Of a stretch of DNA of 64,000 nt, positions 17,421 through 27,405 are shown piece by piece (the stretch's first letter is position 1; each line of letters begins with the position of its first letter). The stretch comes from CAG-698 sp964385755. GTDB taxonomy: Bacteria; Bacillota_I; Bacilli_A; ML615J-28; CAG-698. The stretch is from contig CAYLPZ010000008.1 of the NCBI GenBank assembly GCA_964385755.1, forward strand, positions 4,307 to 68,306. Reading direction: 5' to 3'. The notes beneath the pieces were generated by a model, which made no database searches, was not told where the DNA came from, and worked only from the letters and a program-made list of their open reading frames with translations. A program made the position numbers and the translations under genes.

Positions 17421-18407
17421 AAATTCTATATTTTTATATGCATATTGATAACATTTCCATACCTCAAAGCCAAGTTTTTGATAAAATTCGACTAAACCTG
17501 TCCAATCAATTAAAATGTTGCTGAAATTATCTTTATAAGCTTCTATAATTCCATACTTTAATAAACTCATTGCTAGTCCTCTATTTCGATACTCAATATC
17601 TACTCCAAGTGGACCAAAACCTAATAATTTATTAAATCTCTTTTTCCACATTATATTATAACTAATCTTATCAATTAAACCTTTATTAGTTCTAAGAAAA
17701 CCAACTACTACATCTTTTTTATCATCAATTACTATTAAATATTCTTCTTTAATGTCATTGTTATCAAAATATTCTTTTGCCTCGTAATACCATCTGCCAT
17801 AAAAACATTTTTTGAAAAAATCTAATACTTTTTTTTCATCGCTCTTTTTTGCATATCTGATAGTAAAACCATCGATTTTACTTAAAATATCGTTTATATT
17901 GTAGTTTTGTTCATTTTTTTCATCAATACATCTCACTAAATCATGAGTATAACCAGCTAATTTATAGCCTCTTTTTCTAAAAAATACATCAGTAAGATTA
18001 TCAAAATCATTTGGAATACCTGGAAAGAAATTATCTATATCACTACCAACATTAATTTTCTTAATATTCATTTTCTTAAGAACTTCCTCTGTTTTTTCTA
18101 AGATAAAACTTCCTATTCCTTGTTTACGATTTTCTCTTGCGACATACATAAGAGAAATAAAAGCAGTATCAAAATATTTTTCAATAATATTGTTGTTATC
18201 ATAAACTTTACAAAGAATAAAACCAACTACTTTTTCACCATCTAAGCATACAAAAGAGGCATCCATATTAAAATACTTTGAATTAGATATGTTTTGATTA
18301 AACATATCTTCTGTAATCGGAAAAATAAATCCTACCTCACTATTCCAAAGATTAATAATAGCACTTTGATATTTTTTAGAATAGTTTATTACTTTATACT
18401 TATTCAT
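17418..18407 (-). CDS. Double GNAT-domain acetyltransferase
   Basis: Two tandem GNAT folds in 329 residues. The first has the acetyl-CoA loop ENRKQGIGSFIL near residue 107; the second has EYRNRGLAMSLL near residue 280. It starts within the nagB stop (TAATG) and is followed closely by the second Big_2 binding-protein gene. A comparable double GNAT is encoded at 37.9-38.9 kb. Acetylation of glucosamine, an amino sugar or a peptide amine would suit the neighbourhood, but no substrate motif can be read. The fold is clear; the function is not. Confidence 0.8.
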   Translation of the reverse strand: MNKYKVINYSKKYQSAIINLWNSEVGFIFPITEDMFNQNISNSKYFNMDASFVCLDGEKVVGFILCKVYDNNNIIEKYFDTAFISLMYVARENRKQGIGSFILEKTEEVLKKMNIKKINVGSDIDNFFPGIPNDFDNLTDVFFRKRGYKLAGYTHDLVRCIDEKNEQNYNINDILSKIDGFTIRYAKKSDEKKVLDFFKKCFYGRWYYEAKEYFDNNDIKEEYLIVIDDKKDVVVGFLRTNKGLIDKISYNIMWKKRFNKLLGFGPLGVDIEYRNRGLAMSLLKYGIIEAYKDNFSNILIDWTGLVEFYQKLGFEVWKCYQYAYKNIEF

Positions 18408-19132
18408 TATTTAATTAATGCTGCAGCTTCTTCATCAACAATAACAATTGCATCTTTGTGGTTATTTAAAATTGACGCTGGAAATTCTTCAGTTACTACT
18501 CCGCTAGCAAGTTTTTTTACAGCTTCTTGTTTGTTTTTTCCACTTGCAACTAATAGTAACTTTTTAGCTTTCATAATATTTGCAATACCCATTGTCATAG
18601 CATATTTAGGAACTTCATCAAGGCTATTAAAGAATCTTTGATTATCAGTTCTAGTTTTTTCAGTTAGTTTTACAACAAATGTTTCTTGTGTAAATTTTGT
18701 ATTTGGCTCATTAAATCCAATATGACCATTAGCACCGATTCCTAATAATTGTAAATCTACAGTTGCACTGTTTAAATCATCATTATACGCTTTGCATAAT
18801 GCTTGTAAATCTGATCCTTCAGAGCAAGGGATATGAATACTTTCTTCTTTAATATCAACATGATCAAAAAGATTACGATGCATAAATGAATAATAACTTT
18901 CTGGATGTGATCTTGGTAATTCACAATACTCATCTAGATTATATGTTGTAACATCTTTGAATGATATTTCTTTTTCATTAACTGCTTTAATTAAATTTTG
19001 ATAAATACCAATAGGACTTGATCCTGTTGCTAAACCAAGTGTGCAGTTTGGTTTTTCTTTCATCAAATCAATAATAATTTCACTAGCTTTTTTGCTCATT
19101 TCTTCATAATCTTTTACTACTATAATTTTCAT
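18407..19132 (-). CDS. nagB: Glucosamine-6-phosphate deaminase
   Basis: NagB converts GlcN-6-P to fructose-6-P and ammonia, the last step feeding recovered amino sugar into glycolysis. Motifs are LGLATGSSPIGIY, TYNLDEYCELPRSHPESY (active-site Asp) and LGIGANGHIGFNEP (catalytic His). The length of about 241 residues is normal for the Gram-positive form. An ATG at 19141 directly abuts AGGAGG with no spacer; the ATG at 19132 is properly spaced and preferred. No nagA deacetylase is present in the window, so GlcNAc-6-P deacetylation must be encoded elsewhere. Confidence 0.96.
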   Translation of the reverse strand: MKIIVVKDYEEMSKKASEIIIDLMKEKPNCTLGLATGSSPIGIYQNLIKAVNEKEISFKDVTTYNLDEYCELPRSHPESYYSFMHRNLFDHVDIKEESIHIPCSEGSDLQALCKAYNDDLNSATVDLQLLGIGANGHIGFNEPNTKFTQETFVVKLTEKTRTDNQRFFNSLDEVPKYAMTMGIANIMKAKKLLLVASGKNKQEAVKKLASGVVTEEFPASILNNHKDAIVIVDEEAAALIK

Positions 19133-19145
19133 TTTTTTCATCCTC

Positions 19146-20723
19146 CTATAATGAAACTGGTAATATTCCAGTAAATTTTTTATTCTTTATACACCAAGCT
19201 AAACTTTCAAAAGCCAATAAAGTTGGTTCATAAATACAAATATAACTTTGAACATTTTCTAAAAATAGAATATCATACGGACTTCTTAATGCAATAATAG
19301 TGCATTTTTCTTTAATATTCTCTTTTAAATTATCCCATAATTTAACTTCATTGCTATCTTCTTTTAAATTAATTGTAGCAACAAAAAAATGATCATAATC
19401 ACTACCATTTATTTTTTTTATTACTTCATCAATATTGTTCTCATCAATAATAATTTCATCAGTATTAATATTATTTTTAGTGAAAACTTTTCCTAATGTA
19501 ATAGTATCATTTTTCTCATTGTCAACTAAACTAAATACTTTTATTTTAGGAAAAATTACTAAATTTTTACTACCAAGTAAATCATTTTCTCCTCTTACTT
19601 TCGTTATGCTTTTAATAGAAATATTTTTACCAATATCTTTATTTAGAGTGATATTATCATATATCCTATTCCCTATCATATATTTTTGTTTATATTCTAA
19701 TATTTTTCTTACTGATTCATCAACTCTAGACATTGGAATTTTTCCTAGTTTAACACAGTTTACAAAAGTATTGTATATCTCTTTTTGTTCCTCTAAATCC
19801 GCTTTCCCACAAAATACTAAAATATCAATTCCTGCATTAACTGCATGCATAACTATTTCTTCTTTTGAGTAATTTTGCCAAATTGCTCCCATCGTTAGAG
19901 AATCAGTCACTATTAATCCTTTAAATCCCATTTCTTCTTTTAATATCTTTGTTACAATTTGATTTGATAAAGTTGCTGGAAAAATAGGATCAATTTGAGG
20001 GTATAAAATATGTGAAACCATAATCCCATCTATGCTGCTTTCAATAGCTTTTTTAAATGGATATAATTCTAAATTATATAAAGTGTCCTTGCCTTTATTA
20101 ACTTTCGGCATTGACTCATGTGAATCAGTTTTGGTGTCACCATGACCTGGAAAATGTTTTGCGGTTGGAATTATTTGGCCATCTTGAAATCCTTTAAAGC
20201 TTTCTATAATATATTTTGCTACGATATCTTTATTATCACTATATGAGCGTGAATTGATAACGGGATTATATTTATTATTATTTATGTCAGCTACTGGTGC
20301 AAAATTCATATTAAAGCCTAAATACCTTAAATCTTTTGCGACATTATTACAGAGCTCATAACTACTTTCCAAACTAGCACTTACTGCCATGGCACCAGGA
20401 AATAAAGAAATTCCATCAATAATTCTTTGTACAGTTCCACCTTCTTGGTCAATTCCAATAAATAATGGGATTTTCGCATTCTTCTGTATGTCTTGATTGA
20501 GCTTTATTACTTTGTTAGTTGTTGATATATTTCTAGCAAAATAAATTACTCCACCAATTTTAATCTGCTTGATTTGTGTTTCTAATTGATTATTATACTC
20601 AGTACCATGAAAAGCAAACATTAACATTTGTCCAACTTTTTCTTCTAACGATAAACTTTCTATATTAATATAATTATTAATAATTAAATCATTATTTAAA
20701 TTAATTCTTTCCTTCATAATCAT
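19146..20723 (-). CDS. Second GH3 beta-N-acetylglucosaminidase (NagZ paralogue)
   Basis: A 525-residue cytosolic GH3 protein with the NagZ signature KHFPGHGDTKTDSHESMP and the strand LIVTDSLTMGAI. It is colinear with the NagZ at 6.7-8.3 kb across both domains, and both end near ILPVSL/LPISL. Sequence divergence is considerable, so this is an old duplicate. It is followed 5 bp later by nagB. The start is uncertain: ATGs at 20723 and 20717 are both poorly supported by a ribosome-binding site. The terminator just upstream suggests low read-through expression from operon C or an unseen promoter. Confidence 0.9.
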   Translation of the reverse strand: MIMKERINLNNDLIINNYINIESLSLEEKVGQMLMFAFHGTEYNNQLETQIKQIKIGGVIYFARNISTTNKVIKLNQDIQKNAKIPLFIGIDQEGGTVQRIIDGISLFPGAMAVSASLESSYELCNNVAKDLRYLGFNMNFAPVADINNNKYNPVINSRSYSDNKDIVAKYIIESFKGFQDGQIIPTAKHFPGHGDTKTDSHESMPKVNKGKDTLYNLELYPFKKAIESSIDGIMVSHILYPQIDPIFPATLSNQIVTKILKEEMGFKGLIVTDSLTMGAIWQNYSKEEIVMHAVNAGIDILVFCGKADLEEQKEIYNTFVNCVKLGKIPMSRVDESVRKILEYKQKYMIGNRIYDNITLNKDIGKNISIKSITKVRGENDLLGSKNLVIFPKIKVFSLVDNEKNDTITLGKVFTKNNINTDEIIIDENNIDEVIKKINGSDYDHFFVATINLKEDSNEVKLWDNLKENIKEKCTIIALRSPYDILFLENVQSYICIYEPTLLAFESLAWCIKNKKFTGILPVSL

Positions 20724-20749
20724 TTATTTTTTCAAATTTTTATAAAAGA

Positions 20750-20772
20750 AGGTGCTACTATATGTAGCACCT
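20750..20772 (-). terminator. Terminator after the second permease pair
   Basis: AGGTGCTAC / GTAGCACCT, a 9-bp stem with a 5-base loop, then TCTTTT on the minus strand. It lies between the permease gene and the second nagZ and may act as a partial attenuator within the long operon. Confidence 0.8.
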
Positions 20773-20778
20773 ATTTTT

Positions 20779-21816
20779 CTAGCCAACAAGTCCAGTTCTC
20801 TCGATACTCTCAACAAATAATTTTTGTACAAAGAAGTAACCGATTAGCAATGGTGCCATGATCATTAAAGCGGCTGTATTAGCAATTAAAGCAACAAATA
20901 ATGGATCGGTTGTAACACCACTAGATAAGAATGATAATAACACTTCATCTCCAGCAGCACTCCATGTGCTTATAATTGTACGCAATTGTTCAGTACCAGT
21001 ACTTAATTGTACAGCTAGTAATGACATATTACCAGATGTATAACCTAATAATTGTCCGAAGTAGCAATCATTCCATTGCCATACAAAGGCAAATAATGAA
21101 ACAGTAACGATTGCACCTCTAGCATTAGGAAGCATTACACTCCAGAATGTTCTAATTACACCCGCACCATCTACTTGAGCAGATTCTTCAAGTTCAATTG
21201 GAATTCCTTTGAAGAATTGTCTAAATAGATAAATGAAGATTGCGGAACGAATACCCTGACCGAATGCTGCTAAAATATACATAGAGAATATATTTCCAAC
21301 AAGATTAATTCCTAGGAATGTTGTTTCATTCATAATCCATGTTCTTGAACGGTCTAAAGCTTCATTTGGAACAATTAAAGAGAATAATACAATATAGAAT
21401 ATTATCGTATTACCTTTAAATTTTAATCTAGCGAAAGCATATCCAGCAATTGCTGTTGCAATTACTTGAATAATCGTTGTTACAGTTGATAAAATCAAAC
21501 TATTGACAAATGATTCACCATAACTTAACATCTTCGCAGCAACTTGAAAGTTAATTGTACTAAATTGTGCAGGAATCCAAACTACTTGACTGTTTGAGAT
21601 ATCTGTTGGATGTCTTAAACTTGCAGAAAGTTTTTCAAAAATTGGAAGTAAGATTACAAAACATAAGCCAATAAGCAAGAAGGCTCTTAAAAACTTACCA
21701 ATAACTATAAATAATTTTTTAGAACGAACCTTTCTTTTTACTGGATCTTTTAGATCTGCAATAAATGCATTCCATCCAGTTAATTGTTCATTTTGATTAT
21801 TAATATTATTCATCAT
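20779..21816 (-). CDS. Carbohydrate ABC transporter permease (MalG type), pair 2
   Basis: A 345-residue inner-membrane permease. It has a cytosolic N-terminus of about 40 residues, six predicted helices and the EAA loop LEESAQVDGAGVIRTFWSVMLP, where the ATPase docks. The wide periplasm-side segment between the first and second helices (SLRHPTDISNSQVVWIP) is typical of CUT1 MalG-like subunits. It overlaps the MalF-like gene by 11 bp. No ATP-binding subunit is encoded beside it, so a shared MsmX-like ATPase is probably used. Confidence 0.92.
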   Translation of the reverse strand: MMNNINNQNEQLTGWNAFIADLKDPVKRKVRSKKLFIVIGKFLRAFLLIGLCFVILLPIFEKLSASLRHPTDISNSQVVWIPAQFSTINFQVAAKMLSYGESFVNSLILSTVTTIIQVIATAIAGYAFARLKFKGNTIIFYIVLFSLIVPNEALDRSRTWIMNETTFLGINLVGNIFSMYILAAFGQGIRSAIFIYLFRQFFKGIPIELEESAQVDGAGVIRTFWSVMLPNARGAIVTVSLFAFVWQWNDCYFGQLLGYTSGNMSLLAVQLSTGTEQLRTIISTWSAAGDEVLLSFLSSGVTTDPLFVALIANTAALMIMAPLLIGYFFVQKLFVESIERTGLVG

Positions 21817-23062
21817 GGTAGAACACCAACTTTCTAATTGCTAATAAAACAATAACAACAACAGCCAAACTTACAAGGCAGAAGAGAATTGACATTGCAG
21901 CATAAACACCATCATTAGTTAACGCTCCAAGACCTAATGTATAATCCTCAACGTTTCCAGCAATTGAATATTTATCCATTAAACTTAATAAATCAGATCG
22001 CAAGAACGAGTCAACAACGGTATACACACCGGCGGTCATCATCAATGGTGTAACCATTGGGAAAGTTATCTTCCAGAAAATTTCATATTGAGTTGCCCCT
22101 TCAATCTTAGCAGCTTCATATAAATGTTTTGGAACACTTTGAATACCTGATAAGAAAATCAAGATTTGTACACCTGAATAACTAATTACATCAAAGATAG
22201 ATGCACTAGATTCAGCAAGGAAATTTACCGCAACAGCAGGAATATTTGCATTAGTTAAGAAATCTTTAAAGTTAAACATTGTTGAAAAGATATCTTGACC
22301 TGATTCTTCCATTGCATCTGTTAAAGCTTGTCCTGTGCTCATAGCTAATTCAACAGCTTGAGAGTTGAAAATAACTGGCATAAAGAATACAGCTCTAGCA
22401 AAACTACGTCCTTTGAATTTTGAATTTAATACAACCGCAATAATTAAACTAAAGATTAGAATCATCAATACATTAATTAATGTATCAACAAATACGTTAC
22501 CTAATGTTTCCTTAAAAGTTGCATGTATATTCCAAATATATTTGTAATTATCAAATCCTACCCACTCTGTTACAACACCAAGTGTTTCATTGATATCTTT
22601 AATTTGACCAGCACGATATATATTAGAAAAACTAAATAATACAGTTGTAAAGAAAGGAAATACAAAGAAGTAAACAAATCCAATCATTAATGGAGTAATA
22701 AAGATATATCCCCATAATGCTTGTCTTTTACGATAAGGAATTTTTGTTATTATAGCCTTAGATTTTTTGTTAATTTCACTTTCATCAGTGATACCTTTTG
22801 AACTATCTTTCGCAAATAAATTACTTATTTTTCTAAACACAAAACTGAAAAACCTTTTTATAGCTACTACAATTGGTTTAATACATTTTACTAAGAATAA
22901 ATTGATAAATTTTCCAATAAACACTAGTACAAAAGCAATTGCCTTACCAATATACTTAAACACATTACCAATATTACGGAAGATTAAATCGAAAAACCAC
23001 AATATACCATTAATAACAGTTAAAATACCATTACCAATGGATAAAAAGATATTCTTTTTCAT
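21806..23062 (-). CDS. Carbohydrate ABC transporter permease (MalF type) with long N-terminal extension, pair 2
   Basis: The canonical MalF-like core starts near residue 115 (RQALWGYIFITPLMIGF) and contains the EAA loop YEAAKIEGATQYEIFWKITFP. About 110 residues precede it: repeated hydrophobic/amphipathic stretches (VFKYIGKAIAFVLVFIGKFI type) and a charged linker. This is unusual for the family, whose members usually start 10-30 residues before the first helix. It could add one or two membrane helices or a re-entrant segment. The gene follows the DUF5696-like gene by 1-bp overlap and precedes its MalG partner. Confidence 0.9.
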   Translation of the reverse strand: MKKNIFLSIGNGILTVINGILWFFDLIFRNIGNVFKYIGKAIAFVLVFIGKFINLFLVKCIKPIVVAIKRFFSFVFRKISNLFAKDSSKGITDESEINKKSKAIITKIPYRKRQALWGYIFITPLMIGFVYFFVFPFFTTVLFSFSNIYRAGQIKDINETLGVVTEWVGFDNYKYIWNIHATFKETLGNVFVDTLINVLMILIFSLIIAVVLNSKFKGRSFARAVFFMPVIFNSQAVELAMSTGQALTDAMEESGQDIFSTMFNFKDFLTNANIPAVAVNFLAESSASIFDVISYSGVQILIFLSGIQSVPKHLYEAAKIEGATQYEIFWKITFPMVTPLMMTAGVYTVVDSFLRSDLLSLMDKYSIAGNVEDYTLGLGALTNDGVYAAMSILFCLVSLAVVVIVLLAIRKLVFYHDE

Positions 23063-26000
23063 TATTCACCCTCCTTTGGTTCAATAGCAAACCAGTTACC
23101 ACGTACTGAAATACCTTCTTGGGCATTATAGTAATTGTTATTACTATAGTTAATAAGAATACTAATACCATTTGCATATTTAACACGTACTAAAGTATCA
23201 GTAATATATTCATGTCCTACTAAATATGACTCATAAATTCCTGTAGAATTTAATACATCATTCATATAGATAATATTTTCTTTCCAGTTTGCATAATAAG
23301 AATTGTAATATTTTGTATAATTAGTATCTAAAAGTGCACTAGTATCTTCATAAGATATTTCAAAGTATAAATTAGAGCCAGTTTCAATAGCTTTTAATAG
23401 GTTCCAATTATTACTATTATCATTATTATAGTTAATAGCTTTACTTGTATAATCTAGGATGCCACTTACAACTAATTGATAAAATGGAATTGAATAGTCA
23501 ACTATTGGGTACAATGTTGTCTCAATAGGAACACCATTAGCAACATCTGCATAATTAATTGCATAATCAAATGGTGACTTAAGCATTACTACATTATTTT
23601 CTTGTGCAGTATTTAAAGTATCTTTTTGATAATAAAGTCCATCACCAGAATAAATTTGATTTGATTTACTATAGTCAGAAGTATTAGAATTACCTAAATC
23701 AGATAAATAAATTCCACTGATACCTAATTTATTATAATTTGCAAGATATTTTGCAACTAAACTTTGATAGTAAGCTGGAGAAACTCTTCCACCAACTTTT
23801 CCTCCTGTTTGTTGTAATCCAGTAGATAATACATAATCAAGAACATTAGAACTTGAACCTGAAATAGATTTAGAATTATATTTAAGTGAACCAAATGGTA
23901 AATCATAACCATAACCTCTAGTTGAATTATACTCTAAGAATAAATTATATCCAAGATTTTGAAGTTCTTCACTTAATTCTATTAAATCTTTTTTACCACC
24001 TAAAACACTTGAAGTATCTACCTTCGTAGTAACAGGATCAAATCCTTCTTCATCAGTCCAAAGAAGATAACTAACATTCATCGAATTAACACCTTTATCT
24101 GTTAACTCTTGAACAATTGATGCAGCTTGTTTGAAAGTTGTTAATGATCTTTCCGCATCATGTACTATACCCATTGTAATAGTTTTCTTTAAGTAAGCTC
24201 CAATAAATGCAATTGTTGGAGTAGCTACTTTTGTTTCATCTTTCTTTTCAGATAGATTATATTCTTCAATTAAGTAATTACGATAATCATTTGCTACATC
24301 AACATAAGTTAGATTTTCACCATCTAATAAATGATAGCAATATTCAATGTCAGACCCATATAATTTTTCAGATGTTTTAATATAACTTGAATTAGAAGTA
24401 ATTTTAACATCCTCTGCTTCACGCATAAATGTTGTGAAATAAGCATAATTATAACCATCAATTTTTGTATTTCCAGCAGTCATATAGTTTGCTGTAATAG
24501 CAGATTGAGCTGCTCCCTTACGAATGATAGCAACAATTCCAAGGTCATTACTATTATCTAAGAAACCATACATTGGGAACATGATCTTCTCTTGTGCTTT
24601 TCCTTGTGTTTCTCTATTAATAGCAGTGTCATCACCATAAATACGTTTTGTGTTGTATTTATCTACATATTGATTAGATTTTGGTGTATTAAATGAGATA
24701 ACAGCACCACTACCATCAGGAATAATAATCTTTCCCTCTGCAGTAGGATCATTGTTTACTGTCATAAACTTACACATTTCAATTTTTGAAATTACATTAT
24801 TATGTTTGAAGTAACTTTTTACTTCTTCATCTGTGTTATTTTTTCCTAAACCTTCGATTATAGAATTATTAATTAATTTTACATCTAAACCTTGTTCACT
24901 TAATGTAAATCTTAAAGCAACTTGGAAGGCAATTGATTGAGATTGTGATGTCATTGAAAATTCTCTATTTTGTTCACTTGCCATTTCAGTTGTTAAACCA
25001 CTTTGGAATGGTTTATAAGGTGCTGTACTATCAACACTAACAGGATTTCCTTCGTCATCATTTAACATTCTGTTTCCATTTGCATCAAAATAGAATACAT
25101 AATTATTTTCATCGATATATAAATAATTACCTTGTTTATCACGATAATGATATCCACCATAAACATATCCTTCGTCTTCAGTTAAGATTCCATCACCATT
25201 ATAATCATAATATGCAGTTATTTTATCACTAGCAGTTTGATAAATATGACTTCCATTAAATCCTTTTAATAAGTCTGGATAATTTTCATCAGCTAAATAA
25301 CTTGGTAATTTTTGTGATGTAGTAAATGATGAAGGAGTATCGACTACTAAATAATTATATAAAATGTTTGAAGTAATCGTATTATCCGCCTTAAACTCCA
25401 TATACCCTTTACTCATTTTTACTTCGTTACCATTACTATCGATGTATGTAGGAATTTCTTCACCATCTTTAAATACATGATCACGTGCATAAATATTTTG
25501 ACTAGGATTTGGAGTGTTAGGATCATTATTATCATACTTAGCTTCATAATAGTTATTATCAAATAATGTTGTAATCATTGATGAAGTCAAGAATGGATTC
25601 ATTTCAATTGGAGAATTAGGACAGTTATAGTTTTCTCCAAGAACAAACTTGCTCTTACCTTGTTCATCAACTATTCCATAAATTAGCCAATAACCAGATT
25701 TATCTTTTTTTAGAATTTCATCTTCATCTGCAGGAATTTCATTAAATGTGATTGTTTTTTCACCAACATTACTTACAAAATCCGCAAAAGTAATTAAATT
25801 ATTTTTGAACATGTAAAGTACACATTCATTATCAAAACAAACACCCATACCATATTTTTTTCTTTCATCAGTGCTGTTTAGATCATATTGAATACCTAAT
25901 TGATAACCACTTGCAACAATTTGGTTACCACTTTCATCATAAATATTTACTAAACCATTTGTTTTTAAATCACTATCTGCATAATATTTGAAGAATGTAT

Positions 26001-26661
26001 TTCCAACAAATGTATCTTCATAAGTTGCACGATCATAATATTTAGGAAATGTTGAGTAAATATTACTAAATTCACCAATTTGATAGCAAACATCAACAGT
26101 ATTGTTTGCTTTATCATATCTAATTTTATAGTGTTTTTCTTTACCTAATAATCTATTCTCATACAATACACTTAAATCATAAGCGTTTAAACCACTAGTA
26201 TTTTCTTTACCATTTTCGTCATAGTAATAAACTGTAATGTTAGACATTGATTCTGCAGAACCACCATTTGGTTGAGCAGTTACACATACAAGTTCTTCTT
26301 TGTCTGTGTTGTCAATATATGAGTAAATTGGTTCTTCCCATCCTTCTAGTTTTTTATAAACTGAAACAATTGTTGTATTCTCGTTAAAATACATTGCAAA
26401 ATTTTCAGATTGACCAACATAAACTTTATCTTGAAGAGCAACAGGCTCACTACCACCATTATTGAAATAGAATCCTTCAGTGTTATCTTTCTTTATTTTT
26501 TCTGGAGTTAAGAAACCATCTTCAGTCCACTCAATATTTTCATAAACAATTAAGCTTCCCTTTTGTAGTCCACCACAGAAGAATAACAATACAAGTACCA
26601 CCGCAAGTATAAAAATTAAAGTAGGAATAATAATTCTAAGTCTTATATATTTATATTTCAT
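23062..26661 (-). CDS. Very large membrane-anchored DUF5696-like extracellular protein
   Basis: A 1199-residue protein with one N-terminal membrane helix (residues about 8-30, no lipobox) and a long extracellular part. Residues from about 650 to the end, including IIPDGSGAVISFNTPK and the Trp/Tyr/Asp-rich barrel-like stretch ending in VRGNW, resemble the uncharacterised DUF5696 proteins found with sugar ABC importers. I am moderately sure of that family name. Two EF-hand-type calcium loops occur in the middle (DYNGDGILTEDE and DANGNRMLNDDE). A glycoside-hydrolase-like barrel is conceivable, but no catalytic residues can be assigned. It lies between a Yip1-like gene and a permease pair. Confidence 0.7.
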   Translation of the reverse strand: MKYKYIRLRIIIPTLIFILAVVLVLLFFCGGLQKGSLIVYENIEWTEDGFLTPEKIKKDNTEGFYFNNGGSEPVALQDKVYVGQSENFAMYFNENTTIVSVYKKLEGWEEPIYSYIDNTDKEELVCVTAQPNGGSAESMSNITVYYYDENGKENTSGLNAYDLSVLYENRLLGKEKHYKIRYDKANNTVDVCYQIGEFSNIYSTFPKYYDRATYEDTFVGNTFFKYYADSDLKTNGLVNIYDESGNQIVASGYQLGIQYDLNSTDERKKYGMGVCFDNECVLYMFKNNLITFADFVSNVGEKTITFNEIPADEDEILKKDKSGYWLIYGIVDEQGKSKFVLGENYNCPNSPIEMNPFLTSSMITTLFDNNYYEAKYDNNDPNTPNPSQNIYARDHVFKDGEEIPTYIDSNGNEVKMSKGYMEFKADNTITSNILYNYLVVDTPSSFTTSQKLPSYLADENYPDLLKGFNGSHIYQTASDKITAYYDYNGDGILTEDEGYVYGGYHYRDKQGNYLYIDENNYVFYFDANGNRMLNDDEGNPVSVDSTAPYKPFQSGLTTEMASEQNREFSMTSQSQSIAFQVALRFTLSEQGLDVKLINNSIIEGLGKNNTDEEVKSYFKHNNVISKIEMCKFMTVNNDPTAEGKIIIPDGSGAVISFNTPKSNQYVDKYNTKRIYGDDTAINRETQGKAQEKIMFPMYGFLDNSNDLGIVAIIRKGAAQSAITANYMTAGNTKIDGYNYAYFTTFMREAEDVKITSNSSYIKTSEKLYGSDIEYCYHLLDGENLTYVDVANDYRNYLIEEYNLSEKKDETKVATPTIAFIGAYLKKTITMGIVHDAERSLTTFKQAASIVQELTDKGVNSMNVSYLLWTDEEGFDPVTTKVDTSSVLGGKKDLIELSEELQNLGYNLFLEYNSTRGYGYDLPFGSLKYNSKSISGSSSNVLDYVLSTGLQQTGGKVGGRVSPAYYQSLVAKYLANYNKLGISGIYLSDLGNSNTSDYSKSNQIYSGDGLYYQKDTLNTAQENNVVMLKSPFDYAINYADVANGVPIETTLYPIVDYSIPFYQLVVSGILDYTSKAINYNNDNSNNWNLLKAIETGSNLYFEISYEDTSALLDTNYTKYYNSYYANWKENIIYMNDVLNSTGIYESYLVGHEYITDTLVRVKYANGISILINYSNNNYYNAQEGISVRGNWFAIEPKEGE
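25051..25209 (-). other. Two EF-hand-like calcium loops inside the DUF5696-like gene
   Basis: The first loop has D, N, D, G and a final E at positions 1, 3, 5, 6 and 12, a full canonical EF-hand loop. The second has D, N, N and E at 1, 3, 5 and 12 but Arg in place of Gly. They are about 35 residues apart, separated by an aromatic-rich GGYHYRDKQGNYLYIDENN stretch. Confidence 0.6.
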
Positions 26662-26673
26662 ACTATTCCTCCT

Positions 26674-27405
26674 CTAAAAGTACCTTAAGGATATTTCTTG
26701 ATATAATGTGTATACAAATCCAGCCATTTTTTGGAATAAGTCAAATGTTAAAATGCCAATGAAGCAAATAACTAATGCAGCAAGTGCAGTAAATACTAAA
26801 GTAACAATAGACTTAATTAATCCATATTCATGAATGCATAGGAAGCCAAAGAAACACATATATCCCATTAAGAATGTTCCTAACGCAATGATTAGCGAAT
26901 ACATTGCAGCTTCATTTTGTGTTAGAAAATTACTTGCAAATAAGCCTAATAATTTTGCCCAACACAATGGGAATAAAGCATAACCAATCATTGTAAAAAT
27001 TTCTTTTACTTTACCTTTACCATCAAAAAGGGTAGTAATACTCCAGTTTGCAAAAGTAATAATAATTATTAGTCCAAACACTGTTGAAATTTCTCTTAGT
27101 GAGTTTAATTTATTAATGTCAACAGTTGAAATAATAAAACCAGTATATTGATATTCCATGATATTTAGGAAAATAAGGAAACACATAAATAATACGCCAA
27201 CCCATAATTTCCCCTTCTTTTCACGCTTAAAATCTTCAAATCCTTTGATTGGATGAGTTAAAATGTATAAAGGAAATGTAATAAATTCAGCTTTAAATAC
27301 TTTTAAGAATTTACCAATAACTTTTAAAACTTTAGTTATAAAAGATGGTTTTTTCTCATCATTAACTTGATTATTTACTTGTTTATCTGTTACTACACCA
27401 TTCAC
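26674..27405 (-). CDS. Yip1-domain multi-pass membrane protein
   Basis: A 243-residue protein with five predicted membrane helices after a cytosolic N-terminus containing THPIKGFEDFKREKKGKLW, a pattern typical of bacterial Yip1-domain proteins. It also has the family-like FGLIIIITFANWSITTLFDGKGKVKEIFTMIGYALFP segment. It starts one base into the stop of the propeller/TPR gene and is followed 12 bp later by the DUF5696-like gene, so the three are co-translated neighbours. The function is unknown; association with an ABC importer is the only clue. Confidence 0.75.
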   Translation of the reverse strand: MNGVVTDKQVNNQVNDEKKPSFITKVLKVIGKFLKVFKAEFITFPLYILTHPIKGFEDFKREKKGKLWVGVLFMCFLIFLNIMEYQYTGFIISTVDINKLNSLREISTVFGLIIIITFANWSITTLFDGKGKVKEIFTMIGYALFPLCWAKLLGLFASNFLTQNEAAMYSLIIALGTFLMGYMCFFGFLCIHEYGLIKSIVTLVFTALAALVICFIGILTFDLFQKMAGFVYTLYQEISLRYF

